Shown piece by piece: positions 55,529-64,000 of a stretch of 64,000 bases of DNA (position 1 is the stretch's first letter; the number at the start of each line of letters is the position of its first letter). This DNA comes from Brachionus plicatilis (Eukaryota; Rotifera; Eurotatoria; Ploima; Brachionidae). Position numbers and translations under genes: made by a program. The notes under the pieces are model-generated. The model had not been told where the DNA came from, did no database searches, and saw only the letters and a list, made by a program, of their open reading frames with translations. Where the stretch lies: NCBI GenBank assembly GCA_010279815.1, contig QEOQ01000508.1, positions 2,858,996 to 2,922,995 on the forward strand. The letters are read 5' to 3'.

Positions 55529-56680
55529 AAAATTGTTTTTCATTTATTGTAATTAATTTTTTCTTGCTTCAAAATACTCAATTTTGTTTTTTAAATTTCG
55601 ATTTTTTTTTGTATGGTTTTTCTAAATCATTTTATTTTAAATAGTCTTTGCTCTAATTGTTTATAAAAATTTTGACTGAAAATAAGGCGTTCATAGCAGC
55701 TTGGCTTATGCCTTAATTTAATTTTATACAAAAAAATAGAAAACCGAATAATCATTTTGAAAAATAATAAACAGATTTTATTTTATGTTATAAACCTTTT
55801 CAAAATATTAATTCAAATAAACTTTGAACAGGGATGTTCATAAGGATTCAAATCTAAAGTATAAATAAATTAATTAATACTCCAAATTTTAAATATAAGT
55901 ATATTTTTTCAGGTAAAGTACTGAATTACTTGTTAATTTAACTTGAATAACTAAAAAATCAATTACAAAATCATGCGATAAATTCTTTTTAAAAAATTAG
56001 TCTACCAAATTAGTTTTAACATAAAATAGGGTTTGACATAGTCTTTATATGGTGATGGGTAATATAATATTTCAAACCGTTTATCTAAGAACTGACGATC
56101 AAAGTTAAAATTCATTAAAATTATTGGCGCTATTCTTTTCTTTGATGGTATATTGATCTTTCAATAGTTATGGATAAAACTTTTTTAATTTTATATTTAA
56201 AAAATTGAAAATCAAACACACAAATGATTGTCGGCCTATTAAAACATATTTAGATCATAAACTATACATAGATCTTAGTTTTTAAGTAATTAAAACTACT
56301 TGCAAAAAAACTCAAATATTAAGTATAAGTATTTACTTATGCACATAACCTGGTTAAGAATTAATTTAATATAACTAATAAATTTTTGAATAAGGTTAAA
56401 TTTGTTTTTTTTGTTTAAATTAATTTCACTATTTTTTAGAGTCATAAAAATTTATTGAATTAATAATTAAAGAAAAATGATAAACAAAAATATGCACATG
56501 AATGCATTCAAAACGTTTGAATGAAACGATAATAATTTTTGTGTGTAGTATTTTAGTGTGAAAATATTTTCTTTAATGTTTAAACAATTGTTTTACAATT
56601 TAATTTATTTCAAAAACTTCGATATAGTTTTTATAATCTCTTTCAATTATAATAGTTCCTTTTGAAAACCAAAATAGCTT
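55529..56680. other. Gene-free AT-rich stretch inside the hAT interval
   Basis: No coding frame or recognised repeat end, apart from the palindrome that begins at 56681. Confidence 0.5.
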
Positions 56681-56809
56681 AAATTGAAATTAATGTTTTG
56701 TATTATAACATTTGGAAGAGGATAGGAAATCTTATTTTGAAAATAAAAATCAAAATAAGATTTCCTATCCTCTTCCAAATGTTATAATACAAAACATTAA
56801 TTTCAATTT
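56681..56809. repeat. Perfect palindrome, 60-nt arms, 9-nt loop
   Basis: Positions 56681-56740 and 56750-56809 are exact reverse complements, separated by AAATAAAAA. The centre reads GGAAGAGGATAGGAAATC and its mirror. No target duplication or related copy was seen in the window. The small open frames across it arise from the palindrome. Confidence 0.9.
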
Positions 56810-57009
56810 TTCTTTTAAAAGTTATAAAAGAAAAGAGAAAATATTATTCCAAAATTTAAGAAATTTGAATGTTTACAACCCTAATATTGTTATCAAACTG
56901 GTCCCATCCGGTTTTGTTATAATGGGGATAATAAAAAATGTTATCAAGGAAAAATTCTATCAAAAAACTATAAAAAAAATATTTTATAAATTTAGTTATC
57001 ATTACAAAA

Positions 57010-58035
57010 GGATATGGGGCAATCAGGTCTAAAATAGGACTTTTCACATTTTTTAACTTTTCTATAGTGATTCTTGTAGATCTTGACGCGCTGATTCCAA
57101 ATATATGTGTATTTTTTGTCCTAAGTAATTATTTTATGAATTATAGCCTTCGGAAGTTTTTAAGGGTATATTAGGTTTTTAAGCCATAACTTGGTCAAAT
57201 TTTATAATTTTTTTATAAAAAATACACCAAAATGTTCAGAAAAGAGCGAAGAATCTGAAAATAATAGTATCAAGTCAAAAAAATCACGTAAAAAAAGAAC
57301 TATCCTTGAAAAACCAAAAATTGGCTATGCCTCGCTTTAGACCCCCCGGGTACCCCCATGTCAAAGGACACCCCCCCAAAAAAAAATTTATTTTTTTCTG
57401 GTTGCTCAGTGTCTAAAACATACTAGAAAATCAGATCCTGAATTGAAACCCTTCTTGGAAAACTTTTATCTATCAAAGAAGTTTTATTAATCAATTGGTT
57501 TAATATTGGAACAAGCTGGATAAAATAACTTTTTTAAAAGACAAAAATATTTTTTTTTTTTATTATTTCAATTATTCAGTTTCTGAAATGTCGTCATCGT
57601 TTAAAATTGTATCATCATTCTCAAAATTATCTTGTTTACTGCAGTCAAAGCAAAAATTATAAAAAGTTTTGCTTTTATTTGATACAATCTTTTTCGGATT
57701 TTCTCTTGCAAAGCTTAGGTACCAAATTACACTTGTTACATGGGAGCAGGCCCCAAAAACCCTTGAACCAGCTTTACAGTCGCAATACCATTCTTGAATC
57801 GGATCCATTGATGAACATGATGAATATCTTATCCATGTATTGTGAATTACCTAAGATGCAAATCTTGAATTTATTTTTACCCTTATTATATGAATGATAG
57901 TGGGAATTATCAGTTTGAATATTTTGAAGAAGCTCAAGAACTAATAAGGGTTAAAATAAATTCAAGATTTGCATCTTAGGTAATTCACAATACATGGATA
58001 AGATATTCTATTTTAGACCTGATTGCCCCATATCC
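57010..58035. mobile_element. TIR element with GGATATGGGGCAATCAGG ends carrying a SWIM remnant
   Basis: GGATATGGGGCAATCAGGTC + TAAAATAG (57010-57037) is an exact 28-nt inverted repeat of 58008-58035. The interior holds a SWIM-domain coding remnant on the minus strand and a second, inner inverted repeat (57822-57888 against 57942-58008, one mismatch in 67). No convincing target duplication. ATTGCCCCATATCC at 50047 suggests another member of the family. Confidence 0.65.
57572..57888 (-). pseudogene. SWIM zinc finger transposase C-terminus
   Basis: Minus strand: after one stop the frame reads VIHNTWIRYSSCSSMDPIQE, WYCDCKAGSRVFGACSHVTS, VIWYLSFARENPKKIVSNKS and an acidic end (NDDTILNDDDISETE). 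CxCx(n)CxH in WYCDCKAGSRVFGACSH is a SWIM finger of the type ending invertebrate DNA transposases. The N-terminal piece IRVKINSRFAS-VIHNTWIRY is duplicated in inverted orientation at 57942-58008, where it continues upstream on the plus strand as NDSGNYQFEYFEEAQEL. The original coding order was therefore broken by a fold-back rearrangement. Confidence 0.65.
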
Positions 58036-58127
58036 ATTATGATCTCACAAAAGCGAACGCTATTTTAGGTAAACTTTAAAACAGCTATAAAAATTGGGAC
58101 TTAAAAATTTTTTAACTTCTGTTCACA

Positions 58128-58285
58128 TCTTATGTAGGTCCAATTTTAGAATATGGATCATCAACTTGGAACCCGTACCTAAAAAAGACACCAAAAAATC
58201 GAAAAAGTGCAGTGAAGAATTACTAAGCTTGTACCACAATTACGGAACAAGAGCTATGATGTGCGTTTAAAGTTGCTTGAGCTCA
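58128..58285 (+). pseudogene. LINE fragment (end of RT ORF)
   Basis: SYVGPILEYGSSTWNPYLKK then, after a frameshift and a stop, RITKLVPQLRNKSYDVRLKL + LELKS. This is the YVRPxLEYxxxxWxPxL...ITKLVPxLRNxxYxxRLxxLxL block of CR1/Jockey-like LINEs, collinear with 51190-51330 (minus) in the GC-rich LINE. Confidence 0.7.
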
Positions 58286-58288
58286 AAA

Positions 58289-58341
58289 GTTAAAAGTATT
58301 TTTCCTAAGTGTAAAGTCAAATTTTACTCGAATTTTTCAAA
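58289..58341. repeat. Direct repeat, copy 1
   Basis: GTTAAAAGTATTTTTCCTAA and the next 33 bases recur at 59835-59887 with about four differences. The pair brackets the pogo-type remnant. Not an LTR pair, since no retroviral-type coding or priming site lies between. Confidence 0.65.
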
Positions 58342-58695
58342 TGTTTCAATATTTAGTTTTAAAAAAAATATTTTAGAAATTTAGTTATCATTTGTAAAAT
58401 TTAGTAATCATTAAAAAAATTGGGTTGTATTAAAATATCATATAGTAAAATGGGGTAAATTCGATATTTCTTTTATTCAAAGGGATCTAGGGTGTGGAAA
58501 TTTAATTGGATTGGTATTATTTGATAGGATTTAAAAAATTTAAACATTTTCGGTCAATTTTATAAAAAAATTTTATTAAAATAAAAAAACATAAAAAAAA
58601 TATATACATTTAAAAAGAATGAGGTTTGTTAACGGTAAAAAACAAATAAAAGATGAGTATAAAAAAAAACGAAATCAATTAATTTAAATTCTATA

Positions 58696-59262
58696 TTATT
58701 TACATTTTTTCGAACAATAAAATTCACTTTTCGGATCAAACTTTTTAGGTAGACATTAAGCACATGACCAGTTAGAGCATCCTTCACACGAAATCCATTT
58801 AGATTGATTTTTTTTATCGGAACCAAATTTTTGTTTACACTTGAAACAATAAAACTCATATTTGGCTCTACTACTAGATCTACATTAGGGGCTGGATCAT
58901 TACTTGTAGCTTTATCAGACTTTTTTTTTCTTTTTTTTCTTTTTTTTCTTTTTTTTTCTTTTTTTTCTTTTTTTTTCTTTTTTTGAAAGCTCTTCTTCTT
59001 CTAATTTTTTCAAAACTTGTGGTTCAGTCAAAACTTTACCACCTTCTTTTGGAACCCAAGGCGTTAAACCGCTTCCACACGCAGGTCTTTTGTACTTTTC
59101 ATGTGTTCTATCATGAAGAGTGGAATATGGAATATTGAATCTAATTGCCGCTTGATATATACTAAGTTTCTTATTTTTAATTTCGTTTATGGCTTTATTC
59201 AGTGACTCGTCAGTATATTTTTTATTGGTAGCAGGTTTATTTTTAAAGTTTGTTCTTGGCAT
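58696..59262 (-). pseudogene. Pogo-type transposase remnant: psq HTH, poly-Lys tract, PHD-like finger
   Basis: Start ATG at 59262 opens MPRTNFKNKPATNKKYTDES, KAINEIKNKKLSIYQAAIRF and IPYSTLHDRTHEKYKRP, a pipsqueak-type helix-turn-helix as in Pogo/Tigger and CENP-B relatives. It then runs into a Lys-rich tract encoded by a T8C-type microsatellite (58918-58986) and stops. A further frame ends in a treble-clef/PHD-like finger: YEFYCFKCKQKFGSDKKNQS, KWISCEGCSNWSCA-*-CLPK, SEFYCSKKCK, with one internal TAA. The DDE domain that should separate these two ends is absent. Confidence 0.7.
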
Positions 59263-59834
59263 TTTTAAAAAAAAGATCATTATAAAAAAGAAACTTCAAT
59301 AATCAATTTATTTTTATATAGAAATTCAAAAGAAACCAATTAACGGTTCAACCCTAAAGTGAATTTTTTTTTTAAAAATGTGTTTTTTTTTAATAAAAAG
59401 AGAACGGTTGTCTCTTTGAAAAAAACCGATTGAAAAAATGAAATCAGGGTCAAAAATTACCCAAGTGACAAATGGCCATTGTTTAAAAAAAAAATTTTTT
59501 CAAGAAGCTTTTTTTCGAAAGCGGTATCTTTTTTATTTATGGGGTTATTTTTACAATCAATTTAAAAAAAATATAATGGGATAGGTCTTATATCAATTGA
59601 TTAATTTGTAGAAAGGAAAATAGAAAAAAAGTCATTTTTATTTGCGCAAAAAATAACTTTTCAAAAAAAATATATGTGAGATCAAAAAACACTTATCGTT
59701 ATTACCCCTTGTTCGTTTCAAGCCGTATATACTATATATATTATTATTATTATTATATAAATATGAGTCTTTTATTTTGAGTGAAAAAATAAATTTTTTA
59801 AATTGGATTATTCATTCTAGATTTTGGTTTTCTG

Positions 59835-59887
59835 GTTAAAAGTATTTTTCCCAAGTGTGAGGTTAAATTTTACTCGAATTTTTCAAA
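59835..59887. repeat. Direct repeat, copy 2
   Basis: Partner of 58289-58341; similarity fades after ACTCGAATTTTTCAAA. It lies about 100 bases inside the right end of the hAT interval. Confidence 0.65.
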
Positions 59888-59992
59888 ATTTAGGGTTTAG
59901 GACTTTAAAAAAAAATTTTAGAAATAAACTTATTATTAAAAAAATTTCTAAATTTTAGATTTAAAATCAGACTTGACTTTTGACCAATTCTG

Positions 59993-60485
59993 GTTTCAAG
60001 ACAAATAAATAGCATGATGCAAATTAAAAAAAATAAAAAATCATAATTTATTCAAGACAAAATTATGCGCACTCCATCCACGTATACACACACACACGCA
60101 AATCCAAATGCAATTTCACAATCATCATCACGTCTCAAATATACACAATAAAAATCAAAATGAAAGTTGGCCAGGTCCTCTAGGACGGCACACTCAGACC
60201 CCAACTGTCTATAAATATTCGCTCGAACTCCTCACTTTTAGTTATTTCTTTTTTTTATTGTTAAATAGAAACAACAAAAAATTAAAATAAAATAAAAGCA
60301 ATTTTAGAGAGTGCATTTGTTAAACCCTATCATTCTAAGCCTACTGCGCACCACTCTTCTCCAAGACAAATAAAACTGCTCCACTAACACACACACACAC
60401 AATACTTTGCTTCCCTTTATGTTCTAAATCAAATAAACGGCTCATTCGTAACAAACGAAAAGAAAAAAAACTGTAAGCTGTTAGA
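59993..60485 (+). promoter_or_regulatory. RPB1 upstream region
   Basis: Contains two CA microsatellites (about 60087-60098 and 60388-60401) and shifts from AT-rich to mixed composition towards the gene. TGTTAG directly precedes AATGGC at the start codon and could be a leader splice acceptor. No TATA box or clear initiator was identified, so promoter placement is by position only. Confidence 0.4.
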
Positions 60486-62505
60486 ATGGCATTTATAAAT
60501 GCCGCAATAGCCGACTCGTCGGCGCCTTACAAAGAAGTAAAACGCGTTCAATTCGGCATACTGAGCCCGGACGAGATCCGGCGCATGTCCGTGACGTCAG
60601 ACGGCGGCGTCCGGTACCCGGAGACGACGGAGGCGGGCAAGCCGAAGCTAGGCGGCCTGCTGGACCCGCGTCAAGGCCCGCCGGACCGCAACGCCCGCTG
60701 CCAAACATGCTCGGGCACCATAACCGAGTGTCCGGGCCACTTCGGCCACCTAGAGCTGGCCAAGCCCGTATTCCACGTCGGCTTCATGGCCCAGATAGTC
60801 AAGGTGCTGCGCTGCGTCTGCTTCTACTGTTCCAAACTCCTGGTCGACCCGAACGACCCGCGCATGAACGAAATCAACCAAAAGATGCATCTGCAGCCCA
60901 AAAAGCGGTTTCAGCACGTGTACGATCTGTGCAAGACAAAGCGGCTTTGCGACAACTCGGGCGACAAGGCCGCCGAGGAGAGCGCGGCGACAATATCGCG
61001 CGGATGCGGCCGCTATCAGCCGCAGATACGGCGCAAGGGCCTCGAGCTCACCGCCAAGTGGAAGGAGACCAACGACGCATCACAAGAAAAAGAAATGAAC
61101 GTGTCGGCCGAGCTAGTACTCGAGATATTCAAGCGGATCACCGACCACGAGTCCTTTCTCATGGGCATGGACCCGAAGCACACCCGGCCCGATTGGATGG
61201 TATGCACGGTGATACCGGTGCCGCCACTATGCGTCCGGCCCTCTGTCGTCATGTACGGCACTGCCCGTTCCCAGGACGATTTGACGCACAAGCTCGCCGA
61301 TATCATCAAAATGAACAATCATTTAAAGAACAATGAGTTGTCCGGTGCGGCCGCCCACATCATTAACGAGGACGTTAAGATGTTGCAGTTTCATTGTGCC
61401 ACTTTAATTGATAATGACATGCCGGGTCTGCCGCGCGCTCAACAAAAGTCCGGTCGGCCGCTTCGCTCGATCAGAGCACGGCTTAAGGGAAAGGAGGGAC
61501 GTGTGAGAGGAAATTTGATGGGCAAACGAGTTGACTTTAGCGCTCGTACTGTGATAACGCCCGATCCCAATTTGGCCATTGATCAAGTCGGGGTGCCCAG
61601 GACCATTGCGCAGAACATGACTTTTCCCGAGTTGGTCACGCCGTTCAACATTGATCGAATGAACGAGTTGGTGTCCAGGGGCGCCACGTCATACCCGGGC
61701 GCCAAATACATAATTAGAGACAACGGTGATCGCATCGATTTGCGTTTTCATCCCAAGACTAGCGATTTGACGCTGCAGTATGGCTATGTGGTCGAGAGAC
61801 ATATGATCGATGGAGACTTTATTGTGTTCAATCGGCAGCCGACTTTGCACAAAATGAGCATGATGGGCCACAGGGTCAAAGTGTTGCCGTGGTCGACGTT
61901 TCGCATGAATTTGAGCTGTACGACGCCGTACAATGCTGATTTTGACGGCGACGAGATGAATTTGCATTTGCCGCAGTCGGTTGAGACGCGCGCAGAGGTC
62001 TCTGAGTTGATGATGGTGCCGCGGCAGATCATAACGCCGCAGTCAAATCGGCCCGTAATGGGCATTGTGCAGGACACGCTGACTGCCGTGCGCAAAATGA
62101 CCAAGCGCGATGTGTTTTTGGACAGAGACAGCATGATGAACTTGGTGCTGTTTTTGCCCAGATGGGACGGAAAGTTGCCCCATCCGGCCATTCTCAAGCC
62201 TAAGCCGCTCTGGACCGGCAAGCAGCTGTTTTCGCTAATTATTCCGCCCAATATTAATTGTATACGCGCTCACTCCACCCATCCGGACAAGGAGGACGAG
62301 TCTGACTTCAAGTGGATATCGCCTGGCGATACCAAGGTAATTGTAGACAATTCGGAGCTTATATCTGGCATTTTGTGCAAGAAGACGCTCGGCACTTCGG
62401 CCGGCTCGTTCATTCATTTGGTCTTCATGGAGCATGGTCATGTTGAGTGCGGAAAATTTTACGGAAATATTCAGACGGTCATCAACAATTGGCTGCTAAT
62501 TGAAG
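60486..62505 (+). CDS. POLR2A: RNA polymerase II largest subunit RPB1, first coding exon (partial)
   Basis: The ATG at 60486 opens 673 codons collinear with the N-terminal third of eukaryotic RPB1. The clamp zinc site is [17 protein letters not shown] (Cys72, Cys75, Cys82, His85), then [10 protein letters not shown] and [12 protein letters not shown]. Later blocks are [48 protein letters not shown] and the invariant catalytic Mg site [12 protein letters not shown] (483-494), [20 protein letters not shown]. The conserved NNWLLIEG marks the exon end; GAAG/GTTTTT at 62505 is the likely donor, and the following in-frame Phe-rich tail is intron. The rest of the gene, including the CTD heptads, lies beyond the window. 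The first roughly 900 bases are strikingly GC-rich, declining downstream. Confidence 0.97.
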
Positions 62506-62631
62506 GTTTTTTTTTTAATTTTTTTTTTTTTCGTTGCTGTCACTTTTTTTTCCCCCTAACATAAATGGTGACTCGAATTTTTTTGGGTTAACTCAAACGC
62601 CAGAATTAGTTGGTTTCTGGTGACATGAATA

Positions 62632-63035
62632 TTATTTATTTATTTGTTTATCTGTACCAGGAGTCAAGTCCAAGTCCGGTCTTCTTTTTTATTTTCCCAT
62701 AGCATAGACTTTTTTAATTTTTTTTTCAATTTCAATATTTAATCACAAGTCCAGGCTTTTTTTTTAAATTTTTTTTTTTCAAAAGTTCGGACTTTTAAAT
62801 TTTGATAATTGTGAAAAATTTTATGCCAAAATTGCAAGAAAATTATGAAATATGGCAAATCTATATGCATTTGACAACCAAAGATTATATAAATTTTTTT
62901 ATATAAAGCCTAATTTAGCAAATTAAAACTTGATTTAAAAAAAAAAAAATTAAGTCCGGAACATGGACTTTATTCTGAGACTTTTAAGCAACTCTGTTCT
63001 GTACCGAGGTAATGCTCCTTTGGAATATAAAAAAG
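62632..63035 (-). repeat. LINE 3' terminus of the 5851 family, interrupted by a MITE
   Basis: ATTATTTATTTATTTGTTTA + TCTGTACC at 62632-62657, and CTGTACCGAGGTAATGCTCC + TTTGG at 62999-63023, together reconstruct the same tail-plus-hairpin order as 5851-5890 (TTTATTTATTTGTATTTCTG, TACCGAGCTAAAGCTCCTT). The two halves are separated by the MITE at 62658-62996. Confidence 0.7.
62658..62996. mobile_element. hAT-type MITE, CAGAGTTG family, copy 2 (nested)
   Basis: The right end GACTTTTAAGCAACTCTG is identical to copy 1. The left end is degraded (CAGGAGTCAAGTCCAAGTCC). The core is shared with copy 1: GCAAGAAAATT.TG..ATATGG, CAAATCTAT..GCAT. Flanking 8-mers ATCTGTAC and TTCTGTAC match at 7 of 8. 339 bp. 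Confidence 0.85.
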
Positions 63036-63040
63036 GGTGG

Positions 63041-63270
63041 TATTTTAACTATCACTATTTTTAATAGAAATCATCACTAAATTTAATCAATATTTATCAC
63101 TAATTTTAATTTAAATCATCATTATTTTTTTTTGAAAACATCACTAAAAATTATCACTATTTTTGACAAATTTAATCACTATTTTAAATGGAAATCGTTA
63201 CTATTTTATAAAAATACCATCACTAATTTTGCTGTAAATCATCACTATTTATAGTAAAAACCTAACTATT
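63041..63270. repeat. Irregular array of ATCACTA-type motifs
   Basis: About ten occurrences of ATCACTA or one-mismatch variants (ATCATTA, GTTACTA), all on the same strand, 12-35 bases apart, within 230 bp. Spacing is irregular, so it is not a tandem satellite. Resembles clustered subterminal transposase sites. Confidence 0.5.
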
Positions 63271-63486
63271 ATTAATAAAAGTTAAACCTAAATAAATAGC
63301 TTAAAGTACCAAATTTATAAAGATGACTATTTATAGAATAAGAAAACAAATAATTGAACATTACGCAAGAAAGAATTTTATTAGTGATCAAAATCTATTA
63401 AATTGATAATTAGAGAAATACAAAAACAAAAGATCATAAAATAAATGGTGGTTAATAAAAAAAAAAGTTAATTAGAAAAAATACAA

Positions 63487-63600
63487 TCAAGCAATTATTG
63501 AGTCAAGATGCAAGTGAGGCTCTTCGATTTCGCTTGCATCACTCGATGTATCATCTTCGCTGTAGTACGTTGGAACACAAGAGTCAGAGATAGATGACAT
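63487..63600 (-). CDS. Small acidic reading frame, unrecognised
   Basis: 37 residues, MSSISDSCVPTYYSEDDTSS then DASEIEEPHLHLDSIIA. The DNA is GC-richer than its surroundings. Acidic Ser/Asp starts of this kind are common at transposase N-termini, and the ATCACTA cluster lies nearby, so it may be the first exon of a deleted transposon. A real host micropeptide cannot be excluded. Confidence 0.3.
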   Translation of the reverse strand: MSSISDSCVPTYYSEDDTSSDASEIEEPHLHLDSIIA

Positions 63601-64000
63601 TTTTTTTTGATATATATTTATCAAAATCAATTGGTACTAGTACTTTTATTAATATATAAGAACACAAAATTTGACCTTGATAACACTAATTTAGGTAATT
63701 TAGCTATAATTAATAGTTGATTGATCAACAATTAATTTGACTATGTTATTTATTGTCTGATCGAGTATCATTATTTATAGTATGCATGTATATTATTTTT
63801 TATACATTTTAATAAAAATAGGGACGATTTAATATTGCCCAATAAAAAAATAAAATAAAATAAAGTTAAATAAGTTAAAATAAAATAAAAAATAAAAAGT
63901 ATAAAAAAAAGGATAAATAAGTCGAAAGTAAATTAAAAACGATATGTTGAATTATTTGATTGAATGAATGAATCTGAATAAAGTTTTGTTTATTGAGTGA

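Larger units (their letters stand above)
53655..59992. mobile_element. Candidate hAT transposon, 6.3 kb, with nested insertions
   Basis: Left end TAGAGTTGGTCAAAAGTCAA and right end, read inward, CAGAATTGGTCAAAAGTCAA agree at 18 of 20 positions. Flanking 8-mers GTTTCAAA and GTTTCAAG match at 7 of 8. The interval contains a BED-finger/hAT C-terminal transposase remnant in its left part (54451-55528), as expected for an autonomous parent that has since decayed and received a LINE end, a SWIM element, a LINE fragment and a pogo-type remnant. The ends resemble those of the CAGAGTTG MITEs (CAGAGTTGYTTAAAAGTC). The span is an inference from ends, duplication and content. Confidence 0.6.
62506..64000. 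other. RPB1 intron continuing past the window end, transposon-filled
   Basis: No RPB1 exon (for example HTIGIGD-like sequence) was found after 62505. The stretch holds a LINE 3' end split by a hAT MITE, an ATCACTA-rich block and a small minus-strand acidic frame; the rest is AT-rich. If the donor is correct, the intron is at least 1.49 kb, far longer than the roughly 50-nt norm here. Confidence 0.6.

Noticed and set aside
56712..57032. 106-codon plus-strand frame
   Set aside because: It is created by the perfect palindrome and AT-rich sequence; no protein-like composition.
58289..59887. Direct repeats considered as LTRs
   Set aside because: Only about 53 nt, no TG..CA borders, no priming site, no gag/pol between.
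60493..62441. Minus-strand and second-frame open readings over the RPB1 exon
   Set aside because: They are antisense or shifted by-products of a GC-rich exon whose true frame is fully conserved.
63041..63270. Array of short repeats considered as CRISPR or satellite
   Set aside because: Motif is only 7 nt, spacing irregular, no unique spacers; eukaryotic context.

Overview
The window is AT-rich nuclear DNA of a small-genome invertebrate. Most intergenic sequence is A/T homopolymer-rich, while exons are visibly GC-richer. Introns in the recognisable genes are mostly 47-61 nt with GT..AG ends, and the genes are single-copy metazoan housekeeping or signalling genes (RPB1, DCTN2, WDR4, SLC33A1, Ral, TPST, DPH4). 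Small AT-rich introns plus a dense mix of CR1/Jockey-like LINE pieces, SWIM-domain transposase remnants and MITEs would suit a monogonont rotifer (Brachionus type). That placement is an inference and cannot be proved from this sequence.

Layout. 1-12.7 kb holds no clear host gene apart from a small serine-rich reading frame (3.7-4.0 kb, minus). It contains LINE fragments, a TA-target foldback MITE (5181-5748), a hAT-type MITE (6572-6745) and an inverted-repeat element (9829-10739). 12.8-17.1 kb carries two head-to-tail plus-strand genes: the acetyl-CoA transporter SLC33A1 (3 exons) and the tRNA m7G methyltransferase subunit WDR4 (6 exons), whose long intron houses two abutting MITEs. 17.85-19.13 kb is a dead mariner-like transposon. 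22.3-22.9 kb is a Ral GTPase, and a divergent second Ral-like gene lies at 35.2-36.0 kb. 25.7-27.4 kb holds DPH4/DNAJC24 and a tyrosylprotein sulfotransferase. 43.2-44.2 kb is an intronless rhodopsin-like GPCR. 44.5-46.1 kb is an internally deleted MULE with intact ends. 47.3-48.8 kb is dynactin subunit 2 (minus, 6 exons). 50.6-52.8 kb is a GC-rich, 5'-truncated LINE with one nonsense codon in its reverse transcriptase frame. 53.66-59.99 kb is bounded by matching hAT-type ends and contains a hAT transposase remnant plus later insertions. 60.5-62.5 kb is the first coding exon of RNA polymerase II RPB1, and its following intron runs past the window end and is filled with transposon debris.

The host genes are unrelated to one another in function. 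The unifying theme is the mobile-element fauna: at least three MITE families with 7/8 or 8/8 matching 8-bp target duplications, a plausible parental hAT element for one of them, nested insertions that give a relative chronology, and several transposase remnants that lost the catalytic core but kept DNA-binding or terminal zinc-finger domains. No tRNA, rRNA, CRISPR array or viral gene was recognised.
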